Shown here: piece after piece, positions 55,463 through 64,000 of the stretch
Position numbering within the stretch: position 1 is the stretch's first letter
How the letters are laid out: each line of letters opens with the position of its first letter
Assembly: GCF_001894825.1 (NCBI RefSeq)
Contig: NZ_BCWY01000015.1
Coordinates: forward strand, 1 to 64,000
Reading direction: 5' to 3'
Length of the DNA: 64,000 nt
From: Rhodococcus jostii NBRC 16295
GTDB taxonomy: Bacteria > Actinomycetota > Actinomycetes > Mycobacteriales > Mycobacteriaceae
Position numbers and translations under genes: made by a program
The notes under the pieces: generated by a model
Seen by the model: only the letters and a program-made list of their open reading frames with translations
The model's database searches: none
Told to the model about the DNA's origin: nothing

Positions 55463-56152
55463 CTAGGTGGAGCGCGATTCCTTCTCGGCGACCAGCAGGT
55501 ACGCCACCATCAGCCGTTTGAGTTCGGCGACGGCGTCCGCGTGGCTCTGGTTGTCCTGCACCGAGAAGTTGAGCATCGAATACACGACGTGGACGAGCAC
55601 CTCGGCCATCATCGTGCGCCGCTCCCGCGACGTCTGCGGGGTGAGTGGCGCGAGCATCCGTGAGACCTGCTCCGCGAACGCCTTCTCGTGGATGGCCCCG
55701 GTGGCGCGCGTGGAGGGGGTCGACTGCATCGCCAGCCACACCTCCCGCCTCGACGGGTCGGACGTCCACAGGCCCGCCATGTGATCGACGAAGGAATTGA
55801 GGAACCGTAGCCAGTCGAGGGACGGGACCTCACCGTTGAACTGGGCGATCTCGTGCTGCACGCCGACGAGGTCCTGCCGGTTGAGCTCGCAGACGATCAC
55901 GTACTTGTTCGCGAAGAACTGGTAGAGGGTGCCGATCGGGACGTCCGCGCGTGCGGCGACCTCCTCGCACGTGAACGATTCGAATCCCACGTCTACCAGC
56001 AACTCCCGCGATGCCGTGAGCAGCGCGTCGAACTTGCGGCGACTACGTTCCTGGGTCGGACGTCTGCGGGGCAGCAGCTCCTGCGGGTCCGACTGCAGCT
56101 CCAACGCCGGGTCCACACGGCGCGGCGCTTGCTTGCTGACTGAAGACTCCAC
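55463..56152 (-). CDS. TetR-family transcriptional regulator
   Basis: A 229-residue regulator. The helix-turn-helix is RRKFDALLTASRELLVDVGFESFTCEEVAARADVPIGTLYQFF at about residues 35-80, followed by an all-helical ligand domain (MLAPLTPQTSRERRTMMAEVLVHVVYSML). It does not resemble FasR of M. tuberculosis in its N-terminal region as I recall it, so proximity to fas alone does not make it the fas regulator. The GTG start at 56152 follows TAGCCT by six bases. Confidence 0.85.
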   Translation of the reverse strand: MESSVSKQAPRRVDPALELQSDPQELLPRRRPTQERSRRKFDALLTASRELLVDVGFESFTCEEVAARADVPIGTLYQFFANKYVIVCELNRQDLVGVQHEIAQFNGEVPSLDWLRFLNSFVDHMAGLWTSDPSRREVWLAMQSTPSTRATGAIHEKAFAEQVSRMLAPLTPQTSRERRTMMAEVLVHVVYSMLNFSVQDNQSHADAVAELKRLMVAYLLVAEKESRST

Positions 56153-56158
56153 CGCCCC

Positions 56159-56164
56159 AGGCTA
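56159..56164 (-). promoter_or_regulatory. -10 hexamer of a leaderless promoter for the TetR gene
   Basis: On the minus strand TAGCCT ends six bases before the GTG at 56152. Confidence 0.5.
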
Positions 56165-56232
56165 TCCGTCTTTCGTCCGGATTCCGAAGATCCCTCCCGG
56201 TGACGCGTCAGGTTTCACCTGGCGGAGACGAC

Positions 56233-56364
56233 TCATCGCGTCGTTCTCTGGGTGAACGATGTGATCGCCCACAAGTAGCCGACGCAGGCTATTCCGACAC
56301 ACCACAACACCCCGATCAGCGCTGTGTCGTCGACGGGTGCGCGGACCAGCAGGCCACGGACCGT
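56233..56364 (-). pseudogene. C-terminal fragment of an ABC-2 (DrrB-type) permease
   Basis: A 43-codon stretch reads TVRGLLVRAPVDDTALIG, then LWCVGIACVGYLWAITSF, ending in a stop at 56233. This is the typical last segment of DrrB-type permeases (ETVRGLL..., WCVGI...VGYLWA). Upstream the frame reaches a stop two codons after losing similarity, and no start is present, so only the tail of a gene survives. It occupies the 356-bp gap 56153-56508 between TetR and bcp. No partner ATPase is nearby. Confidence 0.6.
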
Positions 56365-56508
56365 CCTCGGTGCCGGCGAGGAGCCCGAGCGCGGTCAGCC
56401 ACTGCATCGGGCCGGCGGTGGGCCGGAATCCAGGTCGACTACGCCCGCTGCTCGACGGCATCGAACGGCTCGCGGGCGGCTGACGAGTCGCAGCCGCCCG
56501 GGCGTCGA

Positions 56509-56982
56509 TCAGACGGACAGGTCCCGTCGCAGCTTCGCGACGTGGCCGGTGGCGCGGACGTTGTACTGGGCCACCTCGATCTTGCCGTCCTCGTCGACGA
56601 GGAACGTGGAGCGGATGACACCCTGCACCGTCTTGCCGTACATCTTCTTCTCGCCGAACGCGCCCCACGCCTCGAGCGTCGTCTTCTCGGGGTCGGAGAG
56701 GAGGGGGAACGTCAGTTCCTCGGCGTCGCGGAACTTGGCCAGCTTCGCCGGCTTGTCGGGGGAGATTCCGATCACGTCCAGACCGGCGCCGTTCAGGTCG
56801 GCGAGATTGTCGCGGAAGTCGCAGGCCTGTTTGGTGCAGCCCGGCGTGCTTGCCGCCGGGTAGAAGTACACGACGACCTTGCGGCCGCGGTAGTCGGCGA
56901 GCGACACGTCGTTGCCGTCGGCGTCGGGCAGCGTGAAGGCGGGGGCGGTGTCTCCGGGGGCGAGTCTGCTGTTGTCGGTCAC
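56509..56982 (-). CDS. bcp: Thioredoxin-dependent peroxiredoxin (BCP/PrxQ)
   Basis: A 157-residue peroxiredoxin. The peroxidatic motif is PAASTPGCTKQACDFRD, with the resolving Cys five residues later, as in two-Cys PrxQ enzymes. FTLPDADGNDVSLADYRGRK and STFLVDEDGKI are family landmarks. It reduces hydrogen peroxide and organic hydroperoxides. It matches Rv2521 in this block. The GTG start follows TAGCCT (56991-56996) by eight bases and is divergent from the DUF3618 gene. Confidence 0.93.
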   Translation of the reverse strand: MTDNSRLAPGDTAPAFTLPDADGNDVSLADYRGRKVVVYFYPAASTPGCTKQACDFRDNLADLNGAGLDVIGISPDKPAKLAKFRDAEELTFPLLSDPEKTTLEAWGAFGEKKMYGKTVQGVIRSTFLVDEDGKIEVAQYNVRATGHVAKLRRDLSV

Positions 56983-56990
56983 GAGAAGTC

Positions 56991-56996
56991 AGGCTA
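56991..56996 (-). promoter_or_regulatory. -10 hexamer upstream of bcp
   Basis: On the minus strand TAGCCT ends eight bases before the GTG at 56982, consistent with a leaderless or nearly leaderless transcript. Confidence 0.4.
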
Positions 56997-57142
56997 CCGG
57001 GAAGGTCTGACCGTGAGCCGAAGCGCGATCGGGGGAGACGGAGTCGCAGGTCGCGTGTTCTCGTCTACGGTTGACGCAAGTGTGGGATCGCCGCGGTAGC
57101 GTCGCTCTCGCTGATCGAACAGTCGAACAAGTTGGAGGACAC

Positions 57143-57364
57143 GTGCCCAGGGACACCGAGAGCATCGAGCGTGAGATCGAGAACGCGCGTAATCAGCTCG
57201 CGAGCACTCTCGACGAATTGACGGTCCGCACCAACCCGAAGCGTCTCATGGAGAACACGAAGCGGACGCTGATCGCCAAGCTGAACGAGCCGGCGGTCAA
57301 GTACGGACTGATCGCCGTGGGTGCGGTGGCAGGGCTCCTGGTGCTCCGCAAAGCGTTGCGCTGA
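57143..57364 (+). CDS. DUF3618 small membrane protein
   Basis: A 73-residue protein. The first half is a charged amphipathic helix (SIEREIENARNQLASTLDEL) typical of DUF3618, and the C-terminus is one membrane segment (YGLIAVGAVAGLLVLRKAL). It matches Rv2520c by position. GTG at 57143 is chosen because TTGGAGGAC lies just upstream; the longer frame lacks a site. Two hairpins follow. Function unknown. Confidence 0.85.
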   Translation: MPRDTESIEREIENARNQLASTLDELTVRTNPKRLMENTKRTLIAKLNEPAVKYGLIAVGAVAGLLVLRKALR

Positions 57365-57373
57365 ACGACCCTC

Positions 57374-57428
57374 GAACGGGCCGTCGGGTGTGAAGTTCGC
57401 AGGGACTTCACGTTCCGGCGGCCCGTTC
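57374..57428 (+). terminator. Hairpin after the DUF3618 gene
   Basis: Outer arms GAACGGGCCG and CGGCCCGTTC and inner arms GTGAAGT and ACTTCAC form a two-part stem. It starts ten bases after the stop codon. Confidence 0.65.
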
Positions 57429-57475
57429 GTCATCTGACCGCCCCGCACCCACGCTGTGATGGTGGTGACATGAAA

Positions 57476-57509
57476 AAGGCCCCCATCCTCGTGAGAGGAT
57501 GGGGGCCTT
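57476..57509 (-). terminator. Intrinsic terminator of tRNA-Lys
   Basis: Fifteen-base perfect arms (AAGGCCCCCATCCTC and complement) with a four-base loop. On the minus strand it is followed by a T run (TTTTTC) and lies nine bases past the tRNA-Lys 3' end. It can also stop plus-strand transcription. Confidence 0.9.
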
Positions 57510-57517
57510 CGTGCAAG

Positions 57518-57590
57518 TGCGCCCACAGGGACTCGAACCCCGGACCCAGTGATTAAGAGTCACTTGCTCTACCAACTGAGCTATAGGCGC
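57518..57590 (-). tRNA. tRNA-Lys (anticodon CTT)
   Basis: A 73-nt tRNA on the minus strand. The acceptor GCGCCTA (5' end 57590) pairs with TGGGCGC, the anticodon loop is CTCTTAA (anticodon CTT), the T arm contains GTTCGAG and the discriminator is A at 57518. CCA is not encoded. A strong terminator follows. The 289 bp beyond it (57591-57879) up to the transpeptidase contain no recognisable gene. Confidence 0.95.
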
Positions 57591-57879
57591 TCGCTCTTGC
57601 GAGACAGAACATTAGCGGGTCGCTTCTCGGGAATGCAAATCGCCTGGTGGCGAGTCCCGGCGGCGACCCACTCCGTGCGGTGGCGCGTAACGAGAGCGCC
57701 CCTGGTCACGATTGATATTCGAACGTTATTGAGCGGCCCGGCGCTTGGTTGGAACCGGTCTCCAGTGGCTGGCATCATTGGAAACCACACGGTCTCGACG
57801 TGCCGATTCGTCTTGCGAAGGCGAGGGACGTGCCGGCTTGAACGTGAATTCGGAGCGAGGACGTGAAGTGGGGTTATCC

Positions 57880-59115
57880 ATGGGTGTGGGGCGTGGCGGG
57901 CGCATGCGTGCGCAATCGGTGAGATCCGTCTCGAGGACGGCGACGATTGTGGCGGCATCACTCGTATTCGCAGTGTCGATCGCGGGGTGCACCGTCTCCG
58001 GTGCCGACGTCACCTCGGAAGGTGAGGCGCCGATCGATTCCAATCCGGTCACCGAGCTCATCAAGCCGAAGCTGACGGCGTCGGCTGTCGATGGTGCGGT
58101 GGGATTCTCGCCGGGACAGCCGGTGACGGTGACGGTGGCCGATGGCACCCTGGCGGCGGTCACCATGCTCAACCCGGAGGGCGTGCCGGTCGACGGCGCC
58201 ATCGCTCCCGACGGATTGTCGTGGGTCAACACCGAGCCGCTGGGTTACGACAAGGAGTACCGGCTCGAGGTGAAGGCGAACGGTCTCGGTGGCGGCACCA
58301 CCTCGACGTCCGCGTTCACCACCAGCGCGCCCGGCAATGTCACCAAGCCGTACGTGATGCCGTCGGAGGGCGACGTGGTGGGCATCGGTCAGCCGATCGC
58401 GGTCCAGTTCGACGAGAACATCCCCGACCGCAAGGCCGCCGAGGCCGGCATCACGGTGACGACCAATCCACCCGTCGAGGGCGCGTTCTACTGGGTCAAC
58501 AACCGCGAGGTGCGGTGGCGTCCGCAGAACTACTGGGCGCCCGGCACTGCCGTCGACGTCAAGGTCGCCGTGTACGGACGTGATCTCGGTGACGGCCTCT
58601 ACGGCCAGGAGGACGTCCACACGGCCTTCACCATCGGCGACGCCGTCGTCGCCACCGCGGACGACAACACCAAGCAGGTGACGTTCGAGCGCAACGGCGA
58701 AGTGATCATGACGATGCCCACGTCGATGGGCAAGGATGACACACCGACCGACAACGGGGTCTACATCATCGGCGACCGGTTCGCGAACCTTGTCATGGAC
58801 TCGTCCACCTACGGGGTGCCGGTCAACGCACCGCAGGGATACAAGACTCCCGTCGACTGGGCCACTCGAATGTCGTACAGCGGCATCTTCTTCCACTCGG
58901 CGCCGTGGTCGGTGGGGCAACAGGGCTACTCGAATGCGAGCCACGGCTGCCTGAACCTCAGTCCGTCCAACGCGAAGTGGGTGTACGACAACACGAAGCG
59001 CGGCGACATCGTGATCGTCAAGAACACGCTGGGCGGGACGTTGTCGGGCACGGACGGCCTCGGGGACTGGAACATCCCGTGGGATGTCTGGAAGGCCGGC
59101 AACGCCAACGCCTGA
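57880..59115 (+). CDS. L,D-transpeptidase lipoprotein (LdtB/LppS type)
   Basis: A 411-residue exported transpeptidase. The signal peptide ends in a lipobox (VSIAGC). Two Ig-like domains follow ([35 protein letters not shown]), then the YkuD catalytic domain with [22 protein letters not shown]; the catalytic Cys is residue 357. A C-terminal tail ([17 protein letters not shown]) matches mycobacterial LdtB. It makes 3-3 cross-links in peptidoglycan and is the target of carbapenems. It matches Rv2518c. ATG at 57904 is an alternative start. A strong terminator follows. Confidence 0.92.
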   Translation: MGVGRGGRMRAQSVRSVSRTATIVAASLVFAVSIAGCTVSGADVTSEGEAPIDSNPVTELIKPKLTASAVDGAVGFSPGQPVTVTVADGTLAAVTMLNPEGVPVDGAIAPDGLSWVNTEPLGYDKEYRLEVKANGLGGGTTSTSAFTTSAPGNVTKPYVMPSEGDVVGIGQPIAVQFDENIPDRKAAEAGITVTTNPPVEGAFYWVNNREVRWRPQNYWAPGTAVDVKVAVYGRDLGDGLYGQEDVHTAFTIGDAVVATADDNTKQVTFERNGEVIMTMPTSMGKDDTPTDNGVYIIGDRFANLVMDSSTYGVPVNAPQGYKTPVDWATRMSYSGIFFHSAPWSVGQQGYSNASHGCLNLSPSNAKWVYDNTKRGDIVIVKNTLGGTLSGTDGLGDWNIPWDVWKAGNANA

Positions 59116-59142
59116 GCGCAGGCGTTCGACCAATCGCAAAGA

Positions 59143-59176
59143 GGAAAGCCCCCCGGCCGAGGCCGGGGGGCTTTCC
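59143..59176. terminator. Bidirectional terminator between transpeptidase and tRNA-His
   Basis: Sixteen-base perfect arms (GGAAAGCCCCCCGGCC and complement) with a two-base loop. It serves the transpeptidase on the plus strand and tRNA-His on the minus strand. Confidence 0.9.
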
Positions 59177-59179
59177 GTG

Positions 59180-59255
59180 TGGGGTGAGTGACGGGACTCG
59201 AACCCGCGACACCCAGGATCACAACCTGGTGCTCTACCAGCTGAACTACACCCAC
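59180..59255 (-). tRNA. tRNA-His (anticodon GTG)
   Basis: A minus-strand tRNA. The acceptor GTGGGTG (5' end 59255) pairs with CACTCAC with one G-U pair, the anticodon loop is TTGTGAT (anticodon GTG), and the T arm contains GTTCGAG. The base before the 5' end (59256) encodes the extra G(-1) that marks tRNA-His. CCA is encoded at 59180-59182. It is closely preceded on the genome by a strong terminator. Confidence 0.95.
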
Positions 59256-59341
59256 CATTGCGCTTCTGTCACCGCCCGGGGGCAGTAACTTCGGCGAGGA
59301 AGATATTAGCGCGTTCGATGCGCAAAACGCCAATCGGTATC

Positions 59342-59941
59342 TCAGGCGGGTCCGAGTTCCTCGACAACTGTGGCGATATCGCTGGTAGACGGCCCTGGTT
59401 CGGCCACGAACGCCGTCTTCCGGTAATACCGGAGTTCGCGAATCGACTCCTTGATGTCGGCCAGCGCGCGGTGGGCGAGACCCTTTTCGGGCTGACCGAA
59501 GTAGATCCGCGGGTACCAACGCCGGCACAGTTCCTTGATGGAGCTGACGTCGATCATCCGGTAGTGCAAGTAGGTGTCGAGGTCGGGCATGTCGCGAGCG
59601 ATGAAACCGCGGTCGGTCGCGATCGAGTTCCCGGCGAGCGGCGCCGTCCCGGCGACCGGCACGTGTTCGCGGATGTAGGCGAGTACCTGCTGCTCGGCCT
59701 CGGCGAGGGTGACCGTGGACTTCCGGACCTCGTCGGTCAGCCCCGAGTTCTCATGCATCTTGGTCACCACGTCCGGCATTGCCGCGAGCGCCTCGTCGTC
59801 GGCGTGGATGACGATGTCGACACCCTCACCGAGCACGTTGAGCTCGCTGTCCGTGACCAGAGCCGCGATCTCGATCAGCTTGTCGGTACCGAGCCGGAGG
59901 CCGGTCATTTCACAGTCGATCCACACAAGTTTGTCCTGCAC
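59342..59941 (-). CDS. orn: Oligoribonuclease
   Basis: A 199-residue DEDD-type exonuclease. Exo motifs are [11 protein letters not shown] (first D and E), [16 protein letters not shown] and the [11 protein letters not shown] region of DEDDh enzymes; [11 protein letters not shown] is conserved. It degrades 2-5 nt RNAs and pGpG. It matches Rv2511. GTG at 59941 is chosen because TACTGT (59949-59954) is seven bases upstream and it aligns with the M. tuberculosis start; GTG at 59959 is the longer option. Confidence 0.93.
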   Translation of the reverse strand: MQDKLVWIDCEMTGLRLGTDKLIEIAALVTDSELNVLGEGVDIVIHADDEALAAMPDVVTKMHENSGLTDEVRKSTVTLAEAEQQVLAYIREHVPVAGTAPLAGNSIATDRGFIARDMPDLDTYLHYRMIDVSSIKELCRRWYPRIYFGQPEKGLAHRALADIKESIRELRYYRKTAFVAEPGPSTSDIATVVEELGPA

Positions 59942-59948
59942 CAGGAAC

Positions 59949-59954
59949 ACAGTA
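59949..59954 (-). promoter_or_regulatory. -10 hexamer of a leaderless orn promoter
   Basis: On the minus strand TACTGT lies seven bases before the GTG at 59941, inside the six extra codons of the longer frame, so it favours the shorter start. Confidence 0.45.
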
Positions 59955-60026
59955 GTCACGTGGCCGACGGGATAAGGTCTGCGGTGGACACTTTCTCCCG
60001 ATGTGTGTGATCCGAGGAGGGCTTGA

Positions 60027-61763
60027 ATGACCCGGCAATCGCAGGACGGCGGCGCGACCTCGACCCCGGCGGAGAAGGCGGCCGCAGCCAGGGCGGCAGC
60101 GGCCGAAGCGGCCCGGATCGCGGCGGAGGCAGCGGCCGCGGCAGAGGCGGCGGAGCAGGAAGCCCGCGACGCGGAGGCGGCGGAGAAGCGCGCTCCCGCA
60201 GGTGCTGCCGTCCCCGCCGGTGCCGCCGCGGGTATCGCGGCCGGATACTCGTCGGAGGGTGCGGCGCTGGAGCTGGGCACCGTCGTTATCGACGGCGTGG
60301 TGGATCCGTCGGCCCGGGTGCGCATCCCGCTCGCGACGATCAACCGGCACGGTCTCGTGGCCGGTGCTACCGGGACGGGAAAGACCAAGACGCTGCAGGG
60401 GATTGCCGAGCAGTTGTCGGCGGCAGGGGTTCCCGTCGTCATGGCCGACGTGAAGGGTGATCTGTCGGGGTTGTCGCAGCCGGGCGAGACCGGTGACAAG
60501 ATCACGGCCCGAGCGTCCGAGACGGGCGACGACGAGTGGCGACCGGCGGGATCCCCGGTCGAGTTCCTGTCGCTGGGGACGGAAGGCCTCGGCATCCCCG
60601 TCCGCGCGACCATCTCCGCGTTCGGACCGATCCTGCTCGCCAAGATCCTCGGGCTCAACGAGACTCAGGAGTCCACGCTGGGGCTGATCTTCCACTGGGC
60701 CGACACCCGGGGTCTGACCCTGCTCGACCTGAAGGATCTGAGATCGGTCATCGCGCATCTCATCAGCGACGAGGGCAAGGCCGATCTGAAGGGTATCGGC
60801 GGTGTGTCCCCGGCCACCGCCGGTGTGATCCTCAGGGCCCTCGTCAATCTCGAAGCCGACGGCGGCGACACGTTCTTCGGGGAGCCCGAACTCGAGACCG
60901 AGGACCTGCTCCGGGTGATCGACGGCAAGGGTGTGATCACGTTGTTCGAGTTGGGCTCTCAGGCGGCGCGCCCGGCGCTGTTCTCCACCTTCCTGATGTG
61001 GGTGCTGGCAGACCTGTTCCAGACCCTGCCGGAGGAAGGCGATCTCGACAAACCCACACTCGTCTTCATCTTCGACGAGGCCCACCTGTTGTTCGCGGAC
61101 GCGTCGAAGGCGTTTCTGCAGCAGGTCGAGCAGACTGTCAAACTGATTCGCTCGAAGGGGGTCGGTGTCTTCTTCTGCAGCCAGTTGCCGACGGACGTTC
61201 CGAACGCGGTGCTGTCGCAGCTCGGTGCCCGAATCCAGCATGCGCTGCGGGCATTCACGCCCGACGATCAGAAGGCGCTGACCAAAACGGTACGGACGTA
61301 CCCGAAAACCGGGAACTACGACCTCGAGAAGGCACTCACCTCACTGGGAATCGGCGAGGCGATCGTGACCGTCCTGTCCGAGCGGGGTGCGCCGACACCG
61401 GTGGCGTGGACGAGGATTCGGCCACCGCGCTCACTGATGGACACCATCGGCAACGACGCCATCAGGGCCGCGGCCGCGTCGAGTTCGCTGTCGGCCACGT
61501 ATGGGCAGACCGTCGACCGGGAATCGGCGTACGAGAGGCTGACGGCGAAGGTCGCCGGAGCGCCGACCACGGATCAGGGCCTCGACCTGCCGTCGCTGCC
61601 CGACCTGCCGCCGCCCCCGCCACCGCAACCGGAGGGTCCGAACATGGCCGAGCAGATTCTCGGGAACTCCGCGGTGAAGAGTTTCCTCCGCTCGGCCGCG
61701 TCGGCAGCAGGCCGCGAGATCTCCCGCAGCATCTTCGGGACGGGGAGACGTCGCAAGCGCTGA
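60027..61763 (+). CDS. HerA-like ATPase (DUF853, Rv2510c-type)
   Basis: A 578-residue P-loop ATPase. Walker A is [15 protein letters not shown] and Walker [34 protein letters not shown] and [14 protein letters not shown] match the DUF853/HerA-FtsK group, which forms hexamers that move along DNA. The first 60 residues are an Ala/Glu-rich helix likely to be coiled coil, and near the C-terminus is a proline run ([14 protein letters not shown]). It matches Rv2510c. Function is not established. GAGGAGG lies before the ATG at 60027. Confidence 0.85.
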   Translation: MTRQSQDGGATSTPAEKAAAARAAAAEAARIAAEAAAAAEAAEQEARDAEAAEKRAPAGAAVPAGAAAGIAAGYSSEGAALELGTVVIDGVVDPSARVRIPLATINRHGLVAGATGTGKTKTLQGIAEQLSAAGVPVVMADVKGDLSGLSQPGETGDKITARASETGDDEWRPAGSPVEFLSLGTEGLGIPVRATISAFGPILLAKILGLNETQESTLGLIFHWADTRGLTLLDLKDLRSVIAHLISDEGKADLKGIGGVSPATAGVILRALVNLEADGGDTFFGEPELETEDLLRVIDGKGVITLFELGSQAARPALFSTFLMWVLADLFQTLPEEGDLDKPTLVFIFDEAHLLFADASKAFLQQVEQTVKLIRSKGVGVFFCSQLPTDVPNAVLSQLGARIQHALRAFTPDDQKALTKTVRTYPKTGNYDLEKALTSLGIGEAIVTVLSERGAPTPVAWTRIRPPRSLMDTIGNDAIRAAAASSSLSATYGQTVDRESAYERLTAKVAGAPTTDQGLDLPSLPDLPPPPPPQPEGPNMAEQILGNSAVKSFLRSAASAAGREISRSIFGTGRRRKR

Positions 61764-62567
61764 CTAGCTGCCCAGCTTCTTGTAGAACGTCCCGACGATC
61801 GGCGCGACCACCGCGCGCGGACTGTACTGCCCGGCAACGGACATCGCCTTGCTGATGATGCCGGGCACGACGCGCATCTTGTTGTCCGCCAGACCGTCGA
61901 GCGACACCTTGGCGGTGTATTCGCTGGAGATCCACAGGAAGTCGGGCACCAGCCTGTCGACGATCGATGCGTCCGCCGGATCGGGTTCCTCGGTGCGGAC
62001 GGGGCCGGGTGCGAGGAGGGTGACGTTCACCCCGGTCCCCTTGAGTTCGCCGCGCAGCGATTCGGAGAAGGTGTTGACGAACGCCTTGGTGGCCGCATAG
62101 GTGGCGTTGTGGGGGATCGGCATGTTTCCGGCCGCCGAGCCGACCATCAGGATGGCCCCGGACCCGCGATCCACCATGCCGGGCAGCACCGCGAGGGTGA
62201 GGTCGTGCACCGCAACGGCGTTGAGTTCCACCTGGGCCCGCTCGTAGGCGGGGTCGAGCCCGGCGACCGGGCCGAACGTGGCGATGCCGGCGTTGTTGCA
62301 GAGGACGCTGATCTCACGGCTGGCCAGCTCGGTGACGAGGGTTGACCGCGCGTCACGATCCGACAGATCGCACGCACGCACGTCCACCTCGACGCCGTAC
62401 TCGGCACGAAGGGTCCCGGCGAGTGACTCCATCACCTCGCCGCGGCGCGCGACGAGGATCAGAGAGTGTCCCCGGGAGGCCAGATCGGTGGCCAGCGCCT
62501 CGCCGATTCCGGACGAGGCGCCGGTCACGACGGCGCGGGCACTGGGGGTGGGGTTCGGCAAGCTCAC
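61764..62567 (-). CDS. cmrA: Short-chain reductase, probable 3-oxo-mycolate reductase
   Basis: A 267-residue SDR. NADPH site VTGASSGIGEALATDL, NNAG motif, catalytic Ser in MVGSAAG and YAATK. It matches Rv2509 and corynebacterial NCgl2385 (CmrA), reported to reduce the 3-oxo group of the newly condensed mycolate. The downstream region (GLADNKMRVVPGIISKAMSVAG) also fits. The GTG start follows TACGCT (62575-62580) by seven bases. It converges with the HerA-like gene, whose stop abuts its own. Confidence 0.85.
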   Translation of the reverse strand: MSLPNPTPSARAVVTGASSGIGEALATDLASRGHSLILVARRGEVMESLAGTLRAEYGVEVDVRACDLSDRDARSTLVTELASREISVLCNNAGIATFGPVAGLDPAYERAQVELNAVAVHDLTLAVLPGMVDRGSGAILMVGSAAGNMPIPHNATYAATKAFVNTFSESLRGELKGTGVNVTLLAPGPVRTEEPDPADASIVDRLVPDFLWISSEYTAKVSLDGLADNKMRVVPGIISKAMSVAGQYSPRAVVAPIVGTFYKKLGS

Positions 62568-62574
62568 GGTCAGC

Positions 62575-62580
62575 AGCGTA
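62575..62580 (-). promoter_or_regulatory. -10 hexamer of a leaderless cmrA promoter
   Basis: On the minus strand TACGCT lies seven bases before the GTG at 62567, in the short gap after the reductase stop. Confidence 0.5.
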
Positions 62581-62585
62581 GTGCG

Positions 62586-64000
62586 TCAGATGCGGGCCGC
62601 GAGCCGGGTGCCCTGCTCGATGGCACGCTTGGCGTCGAGTTCGGCCGCGACGTCGGCGCCGCCGATGACGTGGGTGGTGACGCCGGCGACGGTCAGTTCG
62701 TCGACGAGGTCACGCACCGATTCCTGACCTGCGCAGATCACGACGTTGTCGACGGCGAGGGTACGCGGCTTCTCGCGTTTGGCGCCGAACGTGATGTGCA
62801 GGCCGTCGTCGTCGATGCGCTCGTAGTTGACCCCGGACAGTTCCTGCACACCCTTGTTCTTCAGCGCCGCCCGGTGCACCCAGCCGGTGGTCTTCGCGAG
62901 CCCGGCACCGATGCGGCCGCTCTTGCGCTGCAGCAGGTACACCTCGCGCGGCGACGGCGCGGGAACGGGGGTGGTGAGGGCGCCCGCCGCGGCCTCGGGC
63001 TCGGTGACGCCCCACTCCTGCTTCCACTCCTTCAGATCGAGCGTCGGGGAGTGCTCGTGGGTGAGGAATTCGCTGACGTCGACGCCGATCCCGCCGGCAC
63101 CGATCACCGCGACCGACTGCCCGACGGGCTTGCCGCCCCGCACAACCTCCGGATACGTGAGCACCTTCGGGTGGTCGATACCCGGAATGGACGGAACGCG
63201 CGGCGTCACACCGGTCGCGACGATCACCTCGTCGTACTCGCCGACCAGCTCGGTCGCGGTGACGCGGCTGTCGAGCCGGACATCGACGCCGGCGAGTGGA
63301 AGTTGGCGGTTGTAGTACCGGATCGTCTCCGCGAACTCCTCCTTGCCGGGGATCTTGCGGGCGATGCCGAACTGGCCGCCGATCTCCGAATCGGCCTCGA
63401 ACAGGGTCACCGTGTGGCCGCGCTGCGCGAGGCCGAGCGCCGCGGACAGTCCGGCGGGGCCGGCGCCGACGACGGCGACGCGCTTCGTGGTCCGGGTGGG
63501 GGAGAGCGTCAGTTCCGTCTCCCGGCCCGCACGCGGATTCAGCAGGCATGACACGTGCTTGCGGACGAAGGCGTGGTCGAGGCAGGCCTGGTTGCACGCG
63601 ATGCACGTGTTGATCTCGTCGGGGGTGCCTGCCTCCGCCTTCCGCACCCAGTCGGGGTCGGCGAGCATCGGGCGTGCCATCGAGATGAGCTGCGCGTCAC
63701 CGCGGGTCAGGATTTCCTCGGCGACCTCCGGCATGTTGATCCGGTTCGACGCGGCCACGGGAATGCTCACGTGCTTCTCGAGCTTGCCTGTGATGTCGGC
63801 GAATGCGGCCCGCGGCACCGACGTCACGATCGTGGGAACACGGGATTCGTGCCAGCCGATGTCGGTGTTGATGATGGTCGCGCCCGCGGATTCCACTTCC
63901 TGTGCCAGCGCGACGATCTCGTCCCACGTCTGACCGCCCTCGACGAGGTCGGCCATGGACAGGCGGAAGATGATGATGAAGTTCGGGCCGACTGCGGCGC
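62586..64000 (-). CDS. fadH: NADPH-dependent 2,4-dienoyl-CoA reductase, 5' end outside window
   Basis: The C-terminal 471 residues of an old-yellow-enzyme/FAD fusion. Visible are the end of the FMN barrel (ISMARPMLADPDWVRKA), the 4Fe-4S cluster motif CIACNQACLDHAF...C, the FAD site VAVVGAGPAGLSAALGLAQRG and the NADPH site VAVIGAGGIGVDVSEFL. It reduces 2,4-dienoyl-CoA during beta-oxidation of unsaturated fatty acids. The frame is open to base 64000, so the internal ATG at 63956 is not the start; about 200 N-terminal residues lie outside. Confidence 0.92.
   Translation of the reverse strand, partial: AAVGPNFIIIFRLSMADLVEGGQTWDEIVALAQEVESAGATIINTDIGWHESRVPTIVTSVPRAAFADITGKLEKHVSIPVAASNRINMPEVAEEILTRGDAQLISMARPMLADPDWVRKAEAGTPDEINTCIACNQACLDHAFVRKHVSCLLNPRAGRETELTLSPTRTTKRVAVVGAGPAGLSAALGLAQRGHTVTLFEADSEIGGQFGIARKIPGKEEFAETIRYYNRQLPLAGVDVRLDSRVTATELVGEYDEVIVATGVTPRVPSIPGIDHPKVLTYPEVVRGGKPVGQSVAVIGAGGIGVDVSEFLTHEHSPTLDLKEWKQEWGVTEPEAAAGALTTPVPAPSPREVYLLQRKSGRIGAGLAKTTGWVHRAALKNKGVQELSGVNYERIDDDGLHITFGAKREKPRTLAVDNVVICAGQESVRDLVDELTVAGVTTHVIGGADVAAELDAKRAIEQGTRLAARI

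Noticed and set aside
55463..56152. The TetR gene next to acpS as the fas regulator FasR
   Set aside because: Its helix-turn-helix does not resemble FasR as I recall it, and proximity alone is weak evidence.

Overview
The window is a high-GC actinobacterial chromosome segment from a mycolic-acid-making organism, most likely Rhodococcus (jostii/opacus type). The evidence is a single-chain type I fatty acid synthase of about 3,100 residues followed by acpS, a mycolate-reductase-type SDR (CmrA), the GlgE glycogen pathway, the mismatch endonuclease NucS, the CysO/CysM/Mec cysteine pathway, and many leaderless GTG/ATG starts preceded by a TANNNT hexamer 6-8 nt upstream. Genus is inferred from gene content and order recalled from Mycobacterium tuberculosis, not from a database search.

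Layout. 1-6.5 kb: truncated PucR-type regulator, a UBP zinc-finger protein, a SNF2 helicase/SWIM zinc-finger pair, and a divergent TetR gene. 6.5-13.5 kb: adenylate cyclase, nucS, a small zinc-ribbon protein, a DivIVA-like coiled-coil protein, methylmalonyl-CoA epimerase, thiolase, a DUF3817 membrane protein and a YbbN/CnoX-like thioredoxin. 13.5-18.6 kb: a D-galactonate catabolic operon (dgoK-dgoA-dgoD-transporter) with a divergent IclR regulator. 18.6-27 kb: a lipoprotein metallopeptidase and glgE-glgB, divergent from glgP. 27-34.7 kb: cupin, ABC exporter, dinG, pncA and pncB, all on the minus strand. 34.7-43.9 kb: clpS, DUF2017, P1-family peptidase, mec, cysO, cysM, rhomboid, a second cysM preceded by a collapsed cysO copy, a cAMP-phosphodiesterase-type MBL protein, rph, rdgB, a 28-residue small ORF and two membrane proteins. 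tRNA-Leu lies at about 44.1 kb, followed by a broken HNH endonuclease and an HhH protein. 45.5-64 kb: fas, acpS, TetR, an ABC-permease remnant, bcp, DUF3618, tRNA-Lys, an L,D-transpeptidase, tRNA-His, orn, a HerA-type ATPase, cmrA and the 3' part of a 2,4-dienoyl-CoA reductase.

Two blocks that are far apart in M. tuberculosis (roughly Rv1318c-Rv1343c and Rv2524c-Rv2509) are adjacent here. The join lies close to the tRNA-Leu gene and the HNH pseudogene. Within the first block, the dgo cluster, the cupin/ABC genes and the second cysM look like local insertions into a conserved backbone.

How the genes work together. GlgE, GlgB and GlgP build and degrade alpha-glucan. Mec, CysO and CysM make cysteine on a protein carrier. 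PncA and PncB salvage nicotinamide. Fas, AcpS and CmrA serve fatty acid and mycolate synthesis. The window also holds a cAMP-making enzyme, a likely cAMP-degrading enzyme and a CRP-like box upstream of fas. No CRISPR array, intact prophage, insertion sequence or rRNA was seen. The least ordinary signals are the duplicated cysM with its in-frame-collapsed cysO leader, the paired palindromes upstream of fas, the small ORF after rdgB, the TetR/SNF2/SWIM unit and the gene remnants.
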